Positions 22,603-34,860 of a stretch of 64,000 bases of DNA are shown piece after piece. The number at the start of each line of letters is the position of its first letter. The stretch's first letter is position 1. The notes under the pieces are model-generated. The model saw only the letters and a list, made by a program, of their open reading frames with translations. It ran no database searches and was not told the DNA's origin. The position numbers and the translations under genes were made by a program. This DNA is from Chamaecyparis obtusa (lineage: Eukaryota; Streptophyta; Pinopsida; Cupressales; Cupressaceae), in the NCBI GenBank assembly GCA_027943335.1, contig BSBK01001163.1, positions 134,001 through 198,000 of the forward strand, given 5' to 3'.

Positions 22603-23745
22603 ATTAGCTCTCTTGTCACCTCCTTGTGAAGATCCACCTTTCTGTGGACATCTATTGGTAGGGTGCCCCATTTGATTGCAATGGTAGCACTTAATATTGG
22701 TAAAGTAGTTGCATCTTCCTCCTTGTCCACCATTCCTTCCCCTAGAGCTATAGTTAAAACTCCTTCCTCTACCACCTCTACTTGAGCTTCCTTCTTTCTA
22801 CTCACTAAATTTAATGTCTCCTTCAGTTCTTGATTTAGAGTTTCTTCCACTACAGCCACCTCTTTATCCTCTACTATCCTTGCCTTTACCTTTCCCTTTG
22901 GAAGTTTCTTGTTTCCTTTTTCTTTTCTATTCTATCTTCAAGGTCATTTGATAGCATTGGTAGATGGTTTTGAAGTTTACTAGACTCATCTCTTCTTGAA
23001 TAGACCATTTGAGGCCATTCAAGTACCTTGCAAGCTTAATGCTTTCATCTTCTACTACCTTTGATCTCAAACATAGCTTTTGAAACTCCTCGATGTAGGC
23101 TTGGACATCTAGATTTTTTTGTCTTAGATTGTGTCTAGTTTTATGAATTTTGACTTCATAGTCAATAGGAAGGTAGGTCTACTTCACTTTTGTTATCATT
23201 CCCTTCCAAGTAACTATAGGACATTTTCCATCCTTTTCCGTCTCAGTTTTCACAAACTTCCACCAAGTAAGAGCTAAACCTTTTAGTCTAAACTTGGCCA
23301 CCACAACTTTTTGTGCCTCTGAGATACCATTACATTCAAAATGGTTCTCAATTCTATCTATCCAATCCATAACTGAATCTGGATCAATTTGTCCACTAAA
23401 TAGTGGCACACCTTCCAAATCTTTGCCACTTAATGCCTTTAGTGCTTTTAAGAATGGCTCTTCTGGAAGAATAGGGTCAGGTGTTGGAGCTTCCTCCTCC
23501 AAGTCTAATTCCTTCTCCCTTGCTTCTTTTTCTTCCTTTTGGTCAATTTTCTCTTTGACCTTATCTGCTTCATCTTGGACTTCACCCAAGAGCTGCTCCA
23601 TTTGAGCTAGTCTTTCCCTTAGCAACTTGTTATATTCTTGTTGTTCCTCAACCCTCTTTTCTAACTCAATGTTAGTCACCATGGTTTTTTCTTCCACTGA
23701 TCCAATTGGTTTATTCTCTCCCACTGATTTAGTAGGCTGCAACAT
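22603..23745 (-). pseudogene. Element C gag, cut by insertion of element A
   Basis: The first 188 codons (23179-23745) are open. They hold a coiled-coil-like Glu/Lys/Gln region (residues about 22-70) and a gag core with LFSGQIDP, WIDRIENHF and LKGLALTWW. In the same frame, past in-frame stops (first TAG 23179-23181 at a Gln-like position), the reading continues to a zinc knuckle CYHCNQMGHPTNRC near 22650-22690. The frame is broken off at 22603, where the LTR of element A begins, so A inserted into this older element. No frameshift is needed across the whole piece. The rest of C lies beyond the left window edge. Confidence 0.88.
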
Positions 23746-23769
23746 CCATCACAATCCTAATCAAAACAA

Positions 23770-23781
23770 GCTCTAATACCA
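23770..23781 (-). other. Element C primer-binding site (tRNA-iMet type)
   Basis: Minus-strand TGGTATTAGAGC lies 24 bp upstream of the gag start and 3 bp from the LTR end (TGATGTAAG at 23785 on the plus strand). Confidence 0.88.
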
Positions 23782-23784
23782 ATA

Positions 23785-23893
23785 TGATGTAAGTGTTCCA
23801 AGGCTTTCTTGCACTGCAACCAAGAGACCTAGCTTGTCTCTTCTAGGAACCTAGTCTCCTCTAGGTCCTGATTGGTTTAGATGATTAAATAAG
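23785..23893 (-). repeat. Element C 5' LTR, inner fragment
   Basis: 109 bp between the PBS of C and the insertion point of D. The rest of this LTR resumes at 30261. The second LTR of C is not in the window. Confidence 0.75.
23889..23893. repeat. Target-site duplication of element D, left (ATAAG)
   Basis: ATAAG directly precedes the D LTR and is repeated at 30256-30260. Confidence 0.96.
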
Positions 23894-24750
23894 TGATGCA
23901 GGAGCATCCTGGGTGTAAGAGTAATCTTGCATCACCCAAAAATATTTATGTTTTTATATTCAATAAGGGTTATTTTGTGTAGAGCTGCTATTTATGGAAA
24001 GTTACTATTTTTGGTAATTTTCGTATGTGCTCAGAATGATCTGATTTCTTTCTTGGAGGTTCATTTTGGTCATATAAGTCTGCCAGTAAAGTTTCATTGC
24101 TAGATCAAGTGTATATTGGAAGATATTGAAGATTTTCGGTATTGGCAGCAGGGTACAGAAACTTTGAACTTAGTTTTGAAGGCTTTAGAGGCCCCGGATG
24201 AGGTCGAAAATTTGGGTGACGGGCGCTTGCGCGGGTCAAGCCTGTAGAGCGCTTCGTGGAATTTCTGAAATGGGGTTATAATAGCCGATCGGGTCAACTG
24301 GTGATGACTTATGGTCTTCGGAAGTTGGACCACCTGAAATGGCAAAAAATAATTTTCTTCAAAATTTCTGTTCGGGTTTCAAAGGTTATCTTGAGCCGAC
24401 TATGATGTAATGAAATGTAAAATAAATTAATTCTAAGTTTGGTCAGCATTATTGGCTAAAATTCTGGAACCTTCCCAGGCGGTGAAAAATTGCCTATATA
24501 AGGAAGGTTGTATTATTGTCTTAGGCAGTTCAGAATAGTTCTGGGTAGTAGATCTGGGTATTGATTCGAGGCTTTGTCCTAAAGAATATTGTAAGGGAAT
24601 GCCCATGTGGCTTTGCATATTGTAATTCTAAAAGTTTATAATTCCACATTTGTGGAGATAATAAGAAGCCAATTTTTTGTTCTTGCATATTGTTGTGGTT
24701 TCTCCGTTTCTGTTATGTATTTGTGGTATTAAGGGGAGCACCCTTCATCA
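23894..24750 (+). repeat. Element D 5' LTR
   Basis: TGATGCAGG to CTTCATCA, 857 bp. Small open frames on either strand inside it are chance. Confidence 0.97.
24495..24503 (+). promoter_or_regulatory. Element D TATA box, 5' LTR
   Basis: TATATAAGG lies about 250 bp before the LTR end and is kept in the 3' LTR. Confidence 0.7.
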
Positions 24751-24752
24751 AG

Positions 24753-24764
24753 TGGTATCAGAGC
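24753..24764 (+). other. Element D primer-binding site (tRNA-iMet)
   Basis: TGGTATCAGAGC, 2 bp after the LTR end, is the classic plant initiator-Met PBS. Confidence 0.97.
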
Positions 24765-24851
24765 AGGTTTTCTTGAGTGTGTAAATAGATCGCCGACTAT
24801 GAGGTAGTTTGCACCAGGACCGTGGTTAGGGTTTCAGTGCGCATCGCGAAA

Positions 24852-26033
24852 ATGCCTCCACGAAGAGAACGTGGCGGAAGACCTGGTGCTGTGACACCTG
24901 AGGTTAGAGAGCTGCAGAGACAAGTGCGAGCATTGCAAGAAGAGATTCACAGAGGAATGAATCTTAATGTCAGAGATGAAAGCGAGGATGAAGCCGAAGA
25001 AGAATATCAAGAAGGAGAAATTGAAATTGTGAACCAGGAGGAAGAAAGACTTTTTCGAGCGATTTCCAAGATTGGGAAAAGACCTAAGATTGAGGTTCCT
25101 ACATTTTCTGGAAATCTTAACCCAGAGGAATTGATCGACTAGATCAATGAATGTGAAGAATATTTTGAGTATGAAGATGTTGAGGATCCTGATAGGGTCA
25201 AATTTGCGAAGGCCAGACTAAAAGGTCATGCGAAGATATGGTGGCAAGAGATTCAGTTGGAACGAAATAGAAGGGGAAAGGAGAAAATCACGAGATGGGA
25301 TCGGATGGTGGATAAATTGAAGCGACAGTTCATTCCTGTTGATTATGAGCTTGACCTACTGAAGAAAATGCAGAGTTTGAAGCAAGCAGGAAGATCTGTT
25401 CAGGAGTATACAGAGGAGTTCTATCGACTTCTCATCAGAACAGGTCATGCAGAAGCTGATAAGGAGAAAGTTGCCTGATACCTTAATGGGTTAAGGCCAA
25501 GCATTCAGGAGGAGCTGAATCTGGTTCGAATGAATAGAATTGAAGAGGCATACCAGTTTGCCCTAAAAGTAGAGGAAAAGCTGAACAAGAAGTTTGAGAG
25601 CAGACAAAATGGAAGAGGTCACGGTGGACGATCTGGTGGATGGTCATATGGTGGCCGAAATGAAGATCCGAAAAAGAAGGATGAGGCCAGTAGCAGTCAG
25701 AATCAGCGAGGAAATAATTTCAATCACTTCCAGGATCAGAATAATAGAGATCAAAGAGGGAGAGGAAGAGGACAAGGATCTGGAAGAGGTGGCTTCCGTG
25801 GAACATGTTTTCACTGTGGAGAAGAAGGTCACAGGGCATTTGAATGTCCTCAGCGCCAAGGCAGAATAGATAGGAGAAATGAAGGCCAGGCCAGAGTTGC
25901 ACATGTCGATGAAGATGCTAGATCATCAAATTCTGAAGATGCTGAAAGAGGAGAAACGCTAATTAATAGAAGAGTCTTGCTGAGTGGTGAGAATGAACCT
26001 GAACAAAGGAGGAGCCTGTTTCGCACTAGATGC
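24852..26033 (+). pseudogene. Element D gag with zinc knuckle
   Basis: The best start is ATG 24852 (MPPRRERGG), about 90 bp after the PBS. The gag core carries EVPTFSGNLNPEE and, after the first stop, a WWQE block, LKRQFIP and VQEYTEEFYRL. A Gly/Arg/Asn-rich stretch follows, then the knuckle CFHCGEEGHRAFEC near 25807-25848. Stops stand at 25140-25142 (TAG where Trp is usual) and 25476-25478 (TGA where Arg is usual). Both are explained by single transitions, and the reading frame is otherwise continuous into protease. Confidence 0.94.
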
Positions 26034-26450
26034 AAGTGTGAGGGTAAATGCTGTGATGTGATTATCGATAGTGGAAGCACTGACAATTTGGTGTCAGAAG
26101 AGATGGTGACAAAGTTGAAGCTCAAGAGACAGAAACACCCACATCCATATCGGATTGCCTAGGTGCAGGATGACCACAAGGTCATGGTCAGTGAACAGTG
26201 CCCGGTAAAGTTCAAGATCGGCAGATACCAAGATGAGGTATTGTGTGATATCATATCTATGGATGCATGTCATATGTTGTTGGGTAGACCATGGCAGTTT
26301 GACAGATGTGCTATACATGATGGTCGTGCGAATACCTATTCCCTGACAAAGGATGGAGTGCGACATAAGCTAAAACCATTGAAGGAGACTGAAGAAAAGG
26401 TATGTGGTACTGCAAGGATAACTCTTGTTGATGGAAGAAATTTCCTAGAT
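26034..26450 (+). pseudogene. Element D aspartic protease
   Basis: The active site reads IIDSGSTDNLVS near 26061-26096. A TAG at 26160-26162 interrupts the domain at a Trp-like position. The C-terminal hydrophobic block LLGRPWQFD follows at about 26280. It lies in frame with gag and RT and would mature the gag-pol polyprotein. Confidence 0.9.
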
Positions 26451-28073
26451 GGTATGAGGCATAAGCATGTATGTTTTGCTTTAATTCCAAAAGCTGGTAA
26501 AGAGGAAGTAGAAGATGTTCCTGTAGAAGTTGCAGATTTTTTGAATGAGTTTCAGGATATTGTATCCGATAACATGCCTGATGGATTACCACCAGTCAGG
26601 AAGATCAGTCATCAGATGGACTTGATCCCAGGAGCGAGTTTGCCGAACAAGGCAGCACACAGAATGACACCTGCAGAAAGTGAGGAGTTGAACAGACAAG
26701 TACATGAGTTGTTACAGAAAGGATTGATCCATGAGAGTCTTAGTCCCTGTGCTGTACCAGCGGTATTAGCACCAAAGAAGAATGGAGAATGGAGGATGTG
26801 TACAGATTCTAGGGCAATAAACAAGATCACAATCAAGTACAGGTTTCCATTGCCACGAATGGATGATATTATGGACTGTTTGAGTGGAGCTGTGTATTTT
26901 TCAAAGATAGATCTAAAAAGTGGATATCATCAGATTCGGATCAGAGAAGGAGATGAATGGAAGACTACCTTCAAGACAAAGGAAGGACTGTATGAGTGGT
27001 TAGTCATGCCTTTTGGGCTAACCAATGCACCGAGCACTTTCATGCGGCTCATGAACAAGGTTCTGAAAGAATTTCTAGGTAAGTTTGTCATTGTTTATCT
27101 AGATGATATTTTGATCTTTAGTAAGACATTGGAGGAGCATATGATGCATATTCGTATGGTATTTGAGAAGCTGAGAGAAGAGAAATTGTTGCTTAATTTG
27201 AAGAAGTGCAGTTTTGTGAAGAAAGAGTTAGTGTATTTGGGATTTGTAGTTTCAGCAGAAGGTCTAAAAATGGACCCAGAGAAGGTACAGGCTATCCTTG
27301 AATGGCCTACTCCAAGGAGTGCTACTGAGGTAAGATCTTTTCATGGTTTGGCTAGCTTTTACAGAAAGTTTATCCGAAATTTTAGCAGTATTTGTGGACC
27401 CTTGACTGAAACAATGAGAGGGGATAGAAAAGAGTTTAAGTGGACTAATGGGGCAGAAAAGAGTTTTCAATTATTGAAACAAAAAGTTACAGAACAACCT
27501 ATTTTAGCACTTCCAGATTTCAATAAGGTGTTTCAAGTAGATTGTGATGCTAGTGGTACTGCAATAGGAGCTGTTATGAGCCAAGAAGGTAAACCTATTG
27601 CTTATTTTAGTGAGAAGTTAAATGATGCCAAGAGAAAATATTCTATTTATGATCAAGAATTTTATGCTATAGTTCAGGAATTAAAGAAGTGGAGACATTA
27701 TTTTCTTCCTAAGGAGTTTGTTTTGTATACTGATCATCAAGCTTTGCAATATTTGAATAGTCAAGGAAAGTTGAATCAGAGGCATTTGAAATGGGTTGAG
27801 TTTTTGCAGAGTTATACATTTTTTTTGAAACACAGGAGTGGAAAGTCTAATAGGGTTGCAGATGCTCTTAGCAGAAGGCAACTATTGCTGACAGAAATGC
27901 AGATTGAAGTGGTTGGGTTTAAGGAACTCAATAATTTGTATCCAGAGGATCCTGATTTTGGTGAAGCTTGGAAAGCTTGTACAGAACCTGTTACTCTAGA
28001 TAGGACGAAATGGTTGGATTTCATCATCCAGGATGATATGCTATTCAGAGGGAGTCAGTTGTGCATTCCATGA
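26451..28073 (+). pseudogene. Element D reverse transcriptase and RNase H
   Basis: This open stretch holds RT with VPAVLAPKKNGEWRMCTDSR, RFPLPRMDD, SKIDLKSGYHQIR and MPFGLTNAPSTF blocks and an intact catalytic YLDD at 27096-27107. The RNase H follows, with VDCDASGTAIGAVMSQ, YDQEFYAIV, TDHQALQYL and VADALSRR. Both domains look complete with their catalytic residues. The stretch ends at TGA 28071-28073, where Arg is expected, directly before the integrase zinc domain. Confidence 0.95.
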
Positions 28074-28079
28074 AGTTCT

Positions 28080-29360
28080 ATGAGGGAGAATCTCATCAAG
28101 GAGAAGCATATTGGAGGATTGGCTGGACATTTTGGTCATGATAAAACCGTTGCTTTGGTTGGTGAGAATTATTATTGGCCACAATTGCAGCAAGATGTGA
28201 AGAAGTTTGTACAGAGTTGCAGAGTATGTCAGATGGTGAAAGGAGTGAAGCAGAATACAGGATTGTATCAGCCATTACCTGTACCAGAGAAGCCTTGGGA
28301 GGATATCAGCATGGACTTTGTTCTTGGTTTACCGAGGACACAGCGGGGACATGATTCAATTTTTGTAGTAGTTGACAGATTTTCAAAGATGGCACATTTC
28401 ATTCCCTGCAAGAAGACTAATGATGTTGTTCATGTAGCAGAATTGTTTTTCAGAGAAGTAGTGAGACTTCATGGTTTGCCAAAGACCATAGTTTTAGATC
28501 GGGACACTAAGTTTGTTGGATATTTCTGGCGTACATTATGGAAGAAGTTGAAGACAGATTTAAAGTTCAGTTCATCACATCATCCACAAACTGATGGACA
28601 GACAGAGGTGGTGAATAGAAGTTTGGGAAATTTGGTGAGATGCTTGGTTGGAGATAAGCCAACAGGATGGGATTTGATTTTACCACAGGCGGAATTTGCA
28701 TACAATAATTCTATCAACAGGAGCACTGGTAAATCACCATTCCAGATTGTATATGGAAGTAGTCCAAGAAATGCATCTGAATTGAGGAAGATAGATAAAG
28801 GAGAAATAAATAGTGCTGAAGCTGAGGATTTTGCAGAACACTTGAAGAACATCCATGAGGAGGTGAGGAAGCATATTACCAAGATGAACGCACAGTATAA
28901 GGCTAAGGCAGATGAGAAAAGGAGGCATAAGGAATTTCAGGTTGGTGATGAAGTCATGGTTCATTTGCGGAAGGAGCGGTTTCCAATTGGTACATATAAC
29001 AAGCTGAAAATGAAGAAGTTTGGACCATGCAGGATATTGAAGAAACATGATTCAGGAAACGCATATGAGGTAGAATTGCCTACTGAGCTAAATATTTCAC
29101 CAGTGTTTAACATTTCAGATCTGATAGAGTATCATGAAGGAGGTGTTGAAGATGAGATCACAGCAGCACAGTGGAGTATTCCAGCAACTAGGTTAGACAC
29201 TAAGGAGATTGAAGATATACTGGATAGTCATGTTGGTAGAAGCACAAGGAACAGGACATATGAAGAATATCTGGTCAAGTGGAAAGGACGACCTGTTGAA
29301 GATTCATCATGGCTAACAAAGGAGGAGGTTAACCGTCTTGGTTTTCTTCTACACACCTGA
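28080..29360 (+). pseudogene. Element D integrase with C-terminal chromodomain
   Basis: The zinc-binding region shows GHFGHDKT followed by CRVCQ. The core shows MDFVLGLPR, a first Asp in VVVDRFSKMAHF, a second in LDRDTKF, and the Glu in GQTEVVNRSLGN, so the DDE triad is intact. After the C-terminal DNA-binding region, the last 60 residues form a chromodomain (EIEDILDSHV ... YLVKWKGRP ... SSWL). Chromodomains of this kind steer insertion to marked chromatin. This defines D as a chromovirus; I cannot settle the clade by eye. The natural stop is at 29358-29360, 38 bp before the 3' LTR. Confidence 0.95.
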
Positions 29361-29398
29361 GTCGTGACAGGGTCACTTCTCAAATTACCCTGGGTGTC

Positions 29399-30255
29399 TA
29401 ATGCAGGAGCATCCTGGGTGTAAGAGCAATCTTGCATCACCCAAAAATATTTATGTTTTTATATTCAATAAGGGTTATTTTGTGCAGAGCTGCTATTTAT
29501 GGAAAGTTACTATTTTTGGTAATTTTTGTATGTGCTCAGAATGATCTGATTTCTTTCTTGGAGGTTCATTTTGGTCATATAAGTCTACCAGTAAAGTTTC
29601 ATTGCCAGATCAAGTGTATATTGGAAGATATTGAAGATTTTCGGTATTGGCAGCAGGGTACAGAAACTTTGAACTCAGTTTTGAAGGCCTTAGAGGCCCC
29701 GAATGAGGTCAAAAATTTGGGTGACGAGCGCTTACATAGGTCAAGCCTGTAGAGCGCTTCGTGGCATTTCTGAAATGGGGTTATAATAGCCGATCGGGTC
29801 AACTGGTGATGACTTATGGTCTTCGGAAGTTGGACCACCTGAAATGGCGAAAAATAATTTTCTTCAAAATTTCTGTTCGGGTTTCAAAGGTTATCTTGAG
29901 CCGACTATGATGTAATGAAATGTAAAATAAATTAATTCTAAGTTTGGTCGGCCTTATTGGCTAAAATTCTGGAACCTTCCCAGGCGGTGAAAAATTGCCT
30001 ATATAAGGAAGGCTGTATTATTGTCTTAGGCAGTTCAGAATAGTTCTGGGTAGTAGATCTGGGTATTGATTCGAGGCTTTGTCCTAAAGAATATTGTAAG
30101 GGAATGCCCATGTGGCTTTGCATATTGTAATTCTAAAAGTTTGTAATTCCACATTTGTGGAGATAATAAGAAGCCAATTTTCTGTTCTTGCATATTGTTG
30201 TGGTTTCTCCGTTTCTGTTATGTGTTTGTGGTATTAAGGGGAGCACCCTTCATCA
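29399..30255 (+). repeat. Element D 3' LTR
   Basis: 857 bp, begins TAATGCAGG (terminal TG changed to TA) and ends CTTCATCA. No strong polypurine tract is visible just before it; the nearest candidate is GGGTG. Confidence 0.97.
30000..30008 (+). promoter_or_regulatory. Element D TATA box, 3' LTR
   Basis: TATATAAGG at the place matching 24495-24503. Confidence 0.65.
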
Positions 30256-30260
30256 ATAAG
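30256..30260. repeat. Target-site duplication of element D, right (ATAAG)
   Basis: Matches 23889-23893. Confidence 0.96.
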
Positions 30261-31568
30261 ACCAACCCTAACTCTTCTCTAATAGTTATTAACCTTTGTG
30301 CTTAACCTTGAAAGACTAACACCTTATAGATAGTACAATCCTTCACCTTCACTTAGAAAGCTCTAAGTGCTACCTTCTCACAAACTCCAATCTTCATTTC
30401 AAGGGTGTCCATCCTTATGAAATATTTCATAAATTTTTCTATTTGATCCATTTTAGAAGGATATTGAAGCATATCCTTATCAGGTTCAATGATTCATCAT
30501 TTGGAGACCTTAAAATAGGCCTAATCCTTGTAACTTTTTACAGAGGCTTTTGTCCTTTCTTTCTAAAATTATTCAAACAACCTGCAAAATAAATTGAGGA
30601 TTTGGATACCCTTTTGGATCTTATTAAATATTCTACAAGTTTTAGATCCTAGTAGCCTCCGTACACCACCTTCCTACAAACTAGGACAAACATGGCTAAT
30701 TGACCTACTTTTTAGGACCGACTATATCCTAGTAGAAATCTTGCTCAAAACTTGATGTAAGTGATTGGTATAGACACAATCCTCATAGTATGTCAAGATA
30801 TGATGAACACCTTCTATAAAATGTACCTATGTTGTACAATACCTTCATAACCTGTAAGAAATCTTCAACCTTTCATTCCTGGACCTCTAACCAAGCTCTT
30901 TTTGCTCATCTAGGGCCTAGTGGTAAAAATAGCTCTCCAAAATTTCACAACTCCTAATCCTAAACATATGTACACTAATGACTTCCCTAGCATTTCCATC
31001 TACCCTTAGGTGTTTTCCATGGCTAGATTTCATGGGGGAGCCATGAAAGAACCGACCGGTCAGAACAGGACTAGTGAGAACTCTAAAACAAAATCAATTT
31101 AACCGACACAATATATCTACTCAAAAAAACCTGATTCCTAAATGAAAATGTCTTCAAATATTCTAAATAACACTAAAAAATCACTAGTTTATCACTTTTG
31201 ATCCATTAGATATGACTATTATCACAAAAGCTCTGGATATTCCTAGTTACAGTGTTGCAGAGCTCTATTATCAACTCAAAACTATTACAATTGCATGACT
31301 ATGCTTGAGATTTGAGTCTTAGCTAATATTAGGTGCCATCTCCATGGTTTTAGGGCCTATTGGCCAATCACCACCTCCTATACTCAAGGGAATCCAAGGA
31401 TAACCGAGTTGCATGCAACATTTGCAATAATTGCAAATGTTGTCATGACAACTTCTCAACAACATTTGGCATCTTTCTCTATGCCTTGATCTTGTTTCTT
31501 ATGACCTTTATCCTTACTAGATTTTGAGAAACCAATTCATTTAATGACCTTATGTCATCTCTGTGACA
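30261..31568 (-). repeat. Element C 5' LTR, outer part (right end uncertain)
   Basis: The interrupted LTR of C must continue here after D. The minus strand would begin with TGTCACAGAG if the LTR ends at 31568, a start often seen in gypsy LTRs, giving an LTR of about 1.4 kb. No second copy is available to prove the end. No coding frame seen. Confidence 0.4.
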
Positions 31569-33443
31569 TCCCTTAACATCATTTATGTGCCTAAGACACA
31601 TTGAAGACTCTATCCCAAACTATTAACACTAAGAATTGAAAACTACTAACAATGGCTATTTGTGTGACCTTAGTCCTGATGACTAACTCACTTAGCCTAC
31701 ATAGAAATGACCTTCTAAGGTCTTAAAAAAAACTAATCTACTCTTTTTGACTTGGATGGAGTCAGGTACAAGCAAAAACACCTAAGCATGGAGGTTAGCC
31801 TAGGTGTGCTCCTACACCATTTTCACTATTTCATAAAATTTGGGTAGCATAACACTACCTAGGGCACATTTTTGACATTTTTTTATAAAAAAAATGATTC
31901 AATGCATGAAACCAAAAGGTGTAATAATATGAAACATTCTAAATCTTCTTGCTAAACAAACAAAACTGATTTGGATTGAAAGATTGAGTATAGAGAGAGA
32001 AATCAATAAAACTCTACCTCAACTTGAGCAAAACATTGAAATTGAAGAACTCTTCACATACCCAATCATAGCTTTAATCTTTTGCACAACAAGAAGAATT
32101 TGAAGAGGCTAATATATTGAGCTCCTACCCACAAAAATCTTTCCAATAGATTTCTCCCAACAAAAAAATCAAATTTCTTCATGTAGAAGGGTTTGAGAGT
32201 TAAAAAACTATTTTTTCAAGAATAACAAAAAACTTCCCTTTTTCTCTTTCTTTCTTTCTTTTTAAAAAAGACTTTCACTTCACTTTTTGAAATATTTAAA
32301 ATAACTAATAATTAAAATACATTCTTTATTCTCAAATACTTAATATATCATGATAATGCAATGCCTATCAAAACAATTACATATATGTCATATTCATCTT
32401 TTTTTAAATATCAATTAATCTATTTCAAATAGTTAATAAATATTTACACTATAAAACTCAATATAACACTAAATCACAGATTTAATAAATATTCACTTCC
32501 TTCTAATCCCCAATTATTCCCAAGTGCCCCAAATATTATTTAATTATTATATCATCATAAAAAATCATATAATAATTTATTTAAACTCATTTAATCAAAT
32601 TTAACTATTAAATAAAATTATTAATGTAAAAAAACTCATAATTTGCAATAAAACTTATACAAAATGCATCTAAACACAAAGACACTTATCACAAAGTATC
32701 CACATAGAGTTAGGGTTATTGGCCTTTACTATATAGTAGTAGCCAAATGTAATAAGGTTATTTCAAAGACAAATCGTGTTCAATTTAACACAACGAGGAT
32801 AGGCTTAAGGAAGTTGGTCAATGTGTCATCTCCGAATAACCACCATTGGGGAAATAGACACACTCAAATCCTGTAGCTCAAGTGGAATGTGTCTGGTACC
32901 TATTCAAGTTAGCACATAGAGTATACAGGTGAAGCACATAAACACAGACAGTCATAGTGAAGGATAACAAGACACTGTGTAGATCTCACAAGAAAGTGAC
33001 TACGGCTCTGTCTCACTTCACACCAGAACCAATGGGCAAAATGCATAGAAAGATATGGTACATCATAAAACCATACAATATTGCATTAACTTGAAGCATT
33101 TAAATAAAATATTTCTACCAATATGAGCATATTTCCATTTAAATCTTCCTAAAATTCTCAGTGGCATATGTCTAAGAATTAATGACAATCATCCTAACCT
33201 ACTAATCTAGTCTTTTAGACATAAACAACTAATATATTTGATCAATAAAGCACCATTGTAAATATACTATTCAAAAGGGTAAATAACAAAATTATACAAC
33301 ATCATAATATTTCATTTATTGCAACATGTTATTTGTTAGATGAAATAGTATTTGACATCAAGTATACTCACCTCATTTTGCTTGCAATCCAAAGTTTGAG
33401 GCTCTATTACCTCCTTGCAATGACAGATTTGGAGAGGCACTAC
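31569..33443. other. Anonymous AT-rich, probably repeat-derived sequence
   Basis: No gene is seen. A CTTT-rich microsatellite-like run lies at about 32240-32270 and a very AT-rich stretch at 32270-32660. The right end abuts a polypurine-like boundary, so 31.6-33.4 kb may be part of an LTR read on the minus strand; its left end and partner were not found. Confidence 0.35.
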
Positions 33444-33463
33444 ATTCTCCTCCCCTAAAACTT
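33444..33463 (-). other. Possible polypurine tract next to a minus-strand LTR end
   Basis: The minus strand reads TAGGGGAGGAGAA and is followed by TGTAGTGCC, the usual layout of a gypsy polypurine tract and 3' LTR start. No integrase coding sequence is visible to the right, so the rest of the element is gone or unrecognised. Confidence 0.4.
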
Positions 33464-34130
33464 GACTTACTCTTGGAAGTTATAAAGGCTAAGATGGAAA
33501 CATACCACACATTAGTCTTGAAATATCTTTTACCCAATACTAATAATATAGATGTTCATTAGATCCAAACAAAGACATAAAATAATCTTCATTAATATGG
33601 TTACATACAATGCATATGTGTATATCAACATCGATGTAGATCAACTAATCATGAAGAGTTTAGCTATCAATGCCACAATTTTTATTTTTTTTGTAAGTTT
33701 ATCATTAATATACACATTTAAGGCTCATCATAGAAATATATTTAAGTTTTCCATAAGATCTCCATATAGAATTCATACATAATTTTAAATAATCAATTAA
33801 ATACATTATTTTCCACCATTTCTCCTTTAGCAAGTATGTCAAATCATATAATACAAATCGAATTGCTATCAATTATTATCTTTCTGAGAAAAAAATACAT
33901 ATTTAAACTAATCATTTTGTTGGTACTTGCAAATTTGGCACAAATTTGGAGTGACCAATTTAAAATTTTCTCTAAGGTAAGGTGAGTACCCCTGAAATTT
34001 TTTTTGAAGTTGCCTACTTGAAGTGCAAGTAAAATGTGACCCGGTGATTTTCATGACATAAAAATTGGGGGACATGTTAAAAACCTATCATGGAGTAAGT
34101 GGAGTGGGTCACAGCTTTCAATTATTAGTT
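33464..34130. other. AT-rich sequence without recognised features
   Basis: The open frame 33552-33782 is AT-driven, resembles nothing known to me and is not called. Nothing else seen. Confidence 0.4.
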
Positions 34131-34189
34131 TTGATAAGTTTTGAAGATAGTTGTTTAAAGGTGTTCACCTTAAATCTGCATTCTGCATG

Positions 34190-34860
34190 TTGCCTGATTG
34201 TAGCAAATGGCCTACTTTGCATGCTTGCATCTTTGACCTGATAATGTTGTGATATAAGGAAGGGTCTGAGGTATTATATGAATAAGGGAGAATCTTTGTT
34301 TCTATTTGTAGATTCCTATGAGTTCATATGATAGGTTTTCCCAAGCCATTCTATTTGCAATTAATTAAGTTTCCCAGAGTGTGAAAGTGCAGAATTCTGA
34401 ATGCCCTACTTTGAAGCCTTGCAACTTGCACCCAATTGAGTGGAATGAAAAATTGAATGTTCCCCCATATTGTAATCATGACAATGTGCTACCATAGAAA
34501 TTTTCAGGCCATGATGAATCTATTTGGGTAATTTGTCAAGCTGATTCCGTTTGCAGTTTCTAACATTTTAATAATGATCAGTTGCACAGTTTAGTTGGAG
34601 GCCCTGTTCATGATGTTGTATCTTGAATAGCATGATTGGTCATATCAAGAAAATGGTACCCATGCATTATAGAACAAATTTACCTTAATTTGGAAAGGTT
34701 TCAGATCTTGAGGGTTTTGTATGCACACTTTCCCAAACTCTTTTCATTTGCAGAAATTATTATTTCTCATGTCTTCTTGTTTTGTATTTCCAAGTGGCTA
34801 CCTTCGAGGTGCTCCCAAATGTGTCTGGTTGATCATCATGAGATAGCTTCTTGGATTCAT
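34190..34860 (+). repeat. Strongly diverged tandem repeat, about 195-bp period
   Basis: Similar word series recur at steps of about 193-199 bp. One is GCCTACTTTG ... GCTTGCA near 34209 and again near 34403. Another is TTCCCAAGCC ... TTTGCA near 34339, 34538 and 34730. Three to four units can be followed by eye. The frame 34636-34962 lies across them and is not called. Confidence 0.4.

Larger units (their letters stand above)
23894..30255 (+). mobile_element. Element D: complete Ty3/gypsy chromovirus inserted in the LTR of C
   Basis: D has two LTRs of exactly 857 bp, an ATAAG duplication, a perfect plant tRNA-iMet PBS and a single gag-pol frame ending in an integrase with a chromodomain. By eye the LTRs differ at about 23 sites (about 97.3% identity), mostly transitions, making this the youngest insertion here. 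The coding frame has four nonsense codons and no frameshift, so it is nearly intact. Confidence 0.97.

Noticed and set aside
25594..26125. Frames on both strands overlapping D gag
   Set aside because: Shadows of the purine-rich gag frame, which has the zinc knuckle and family blocks.
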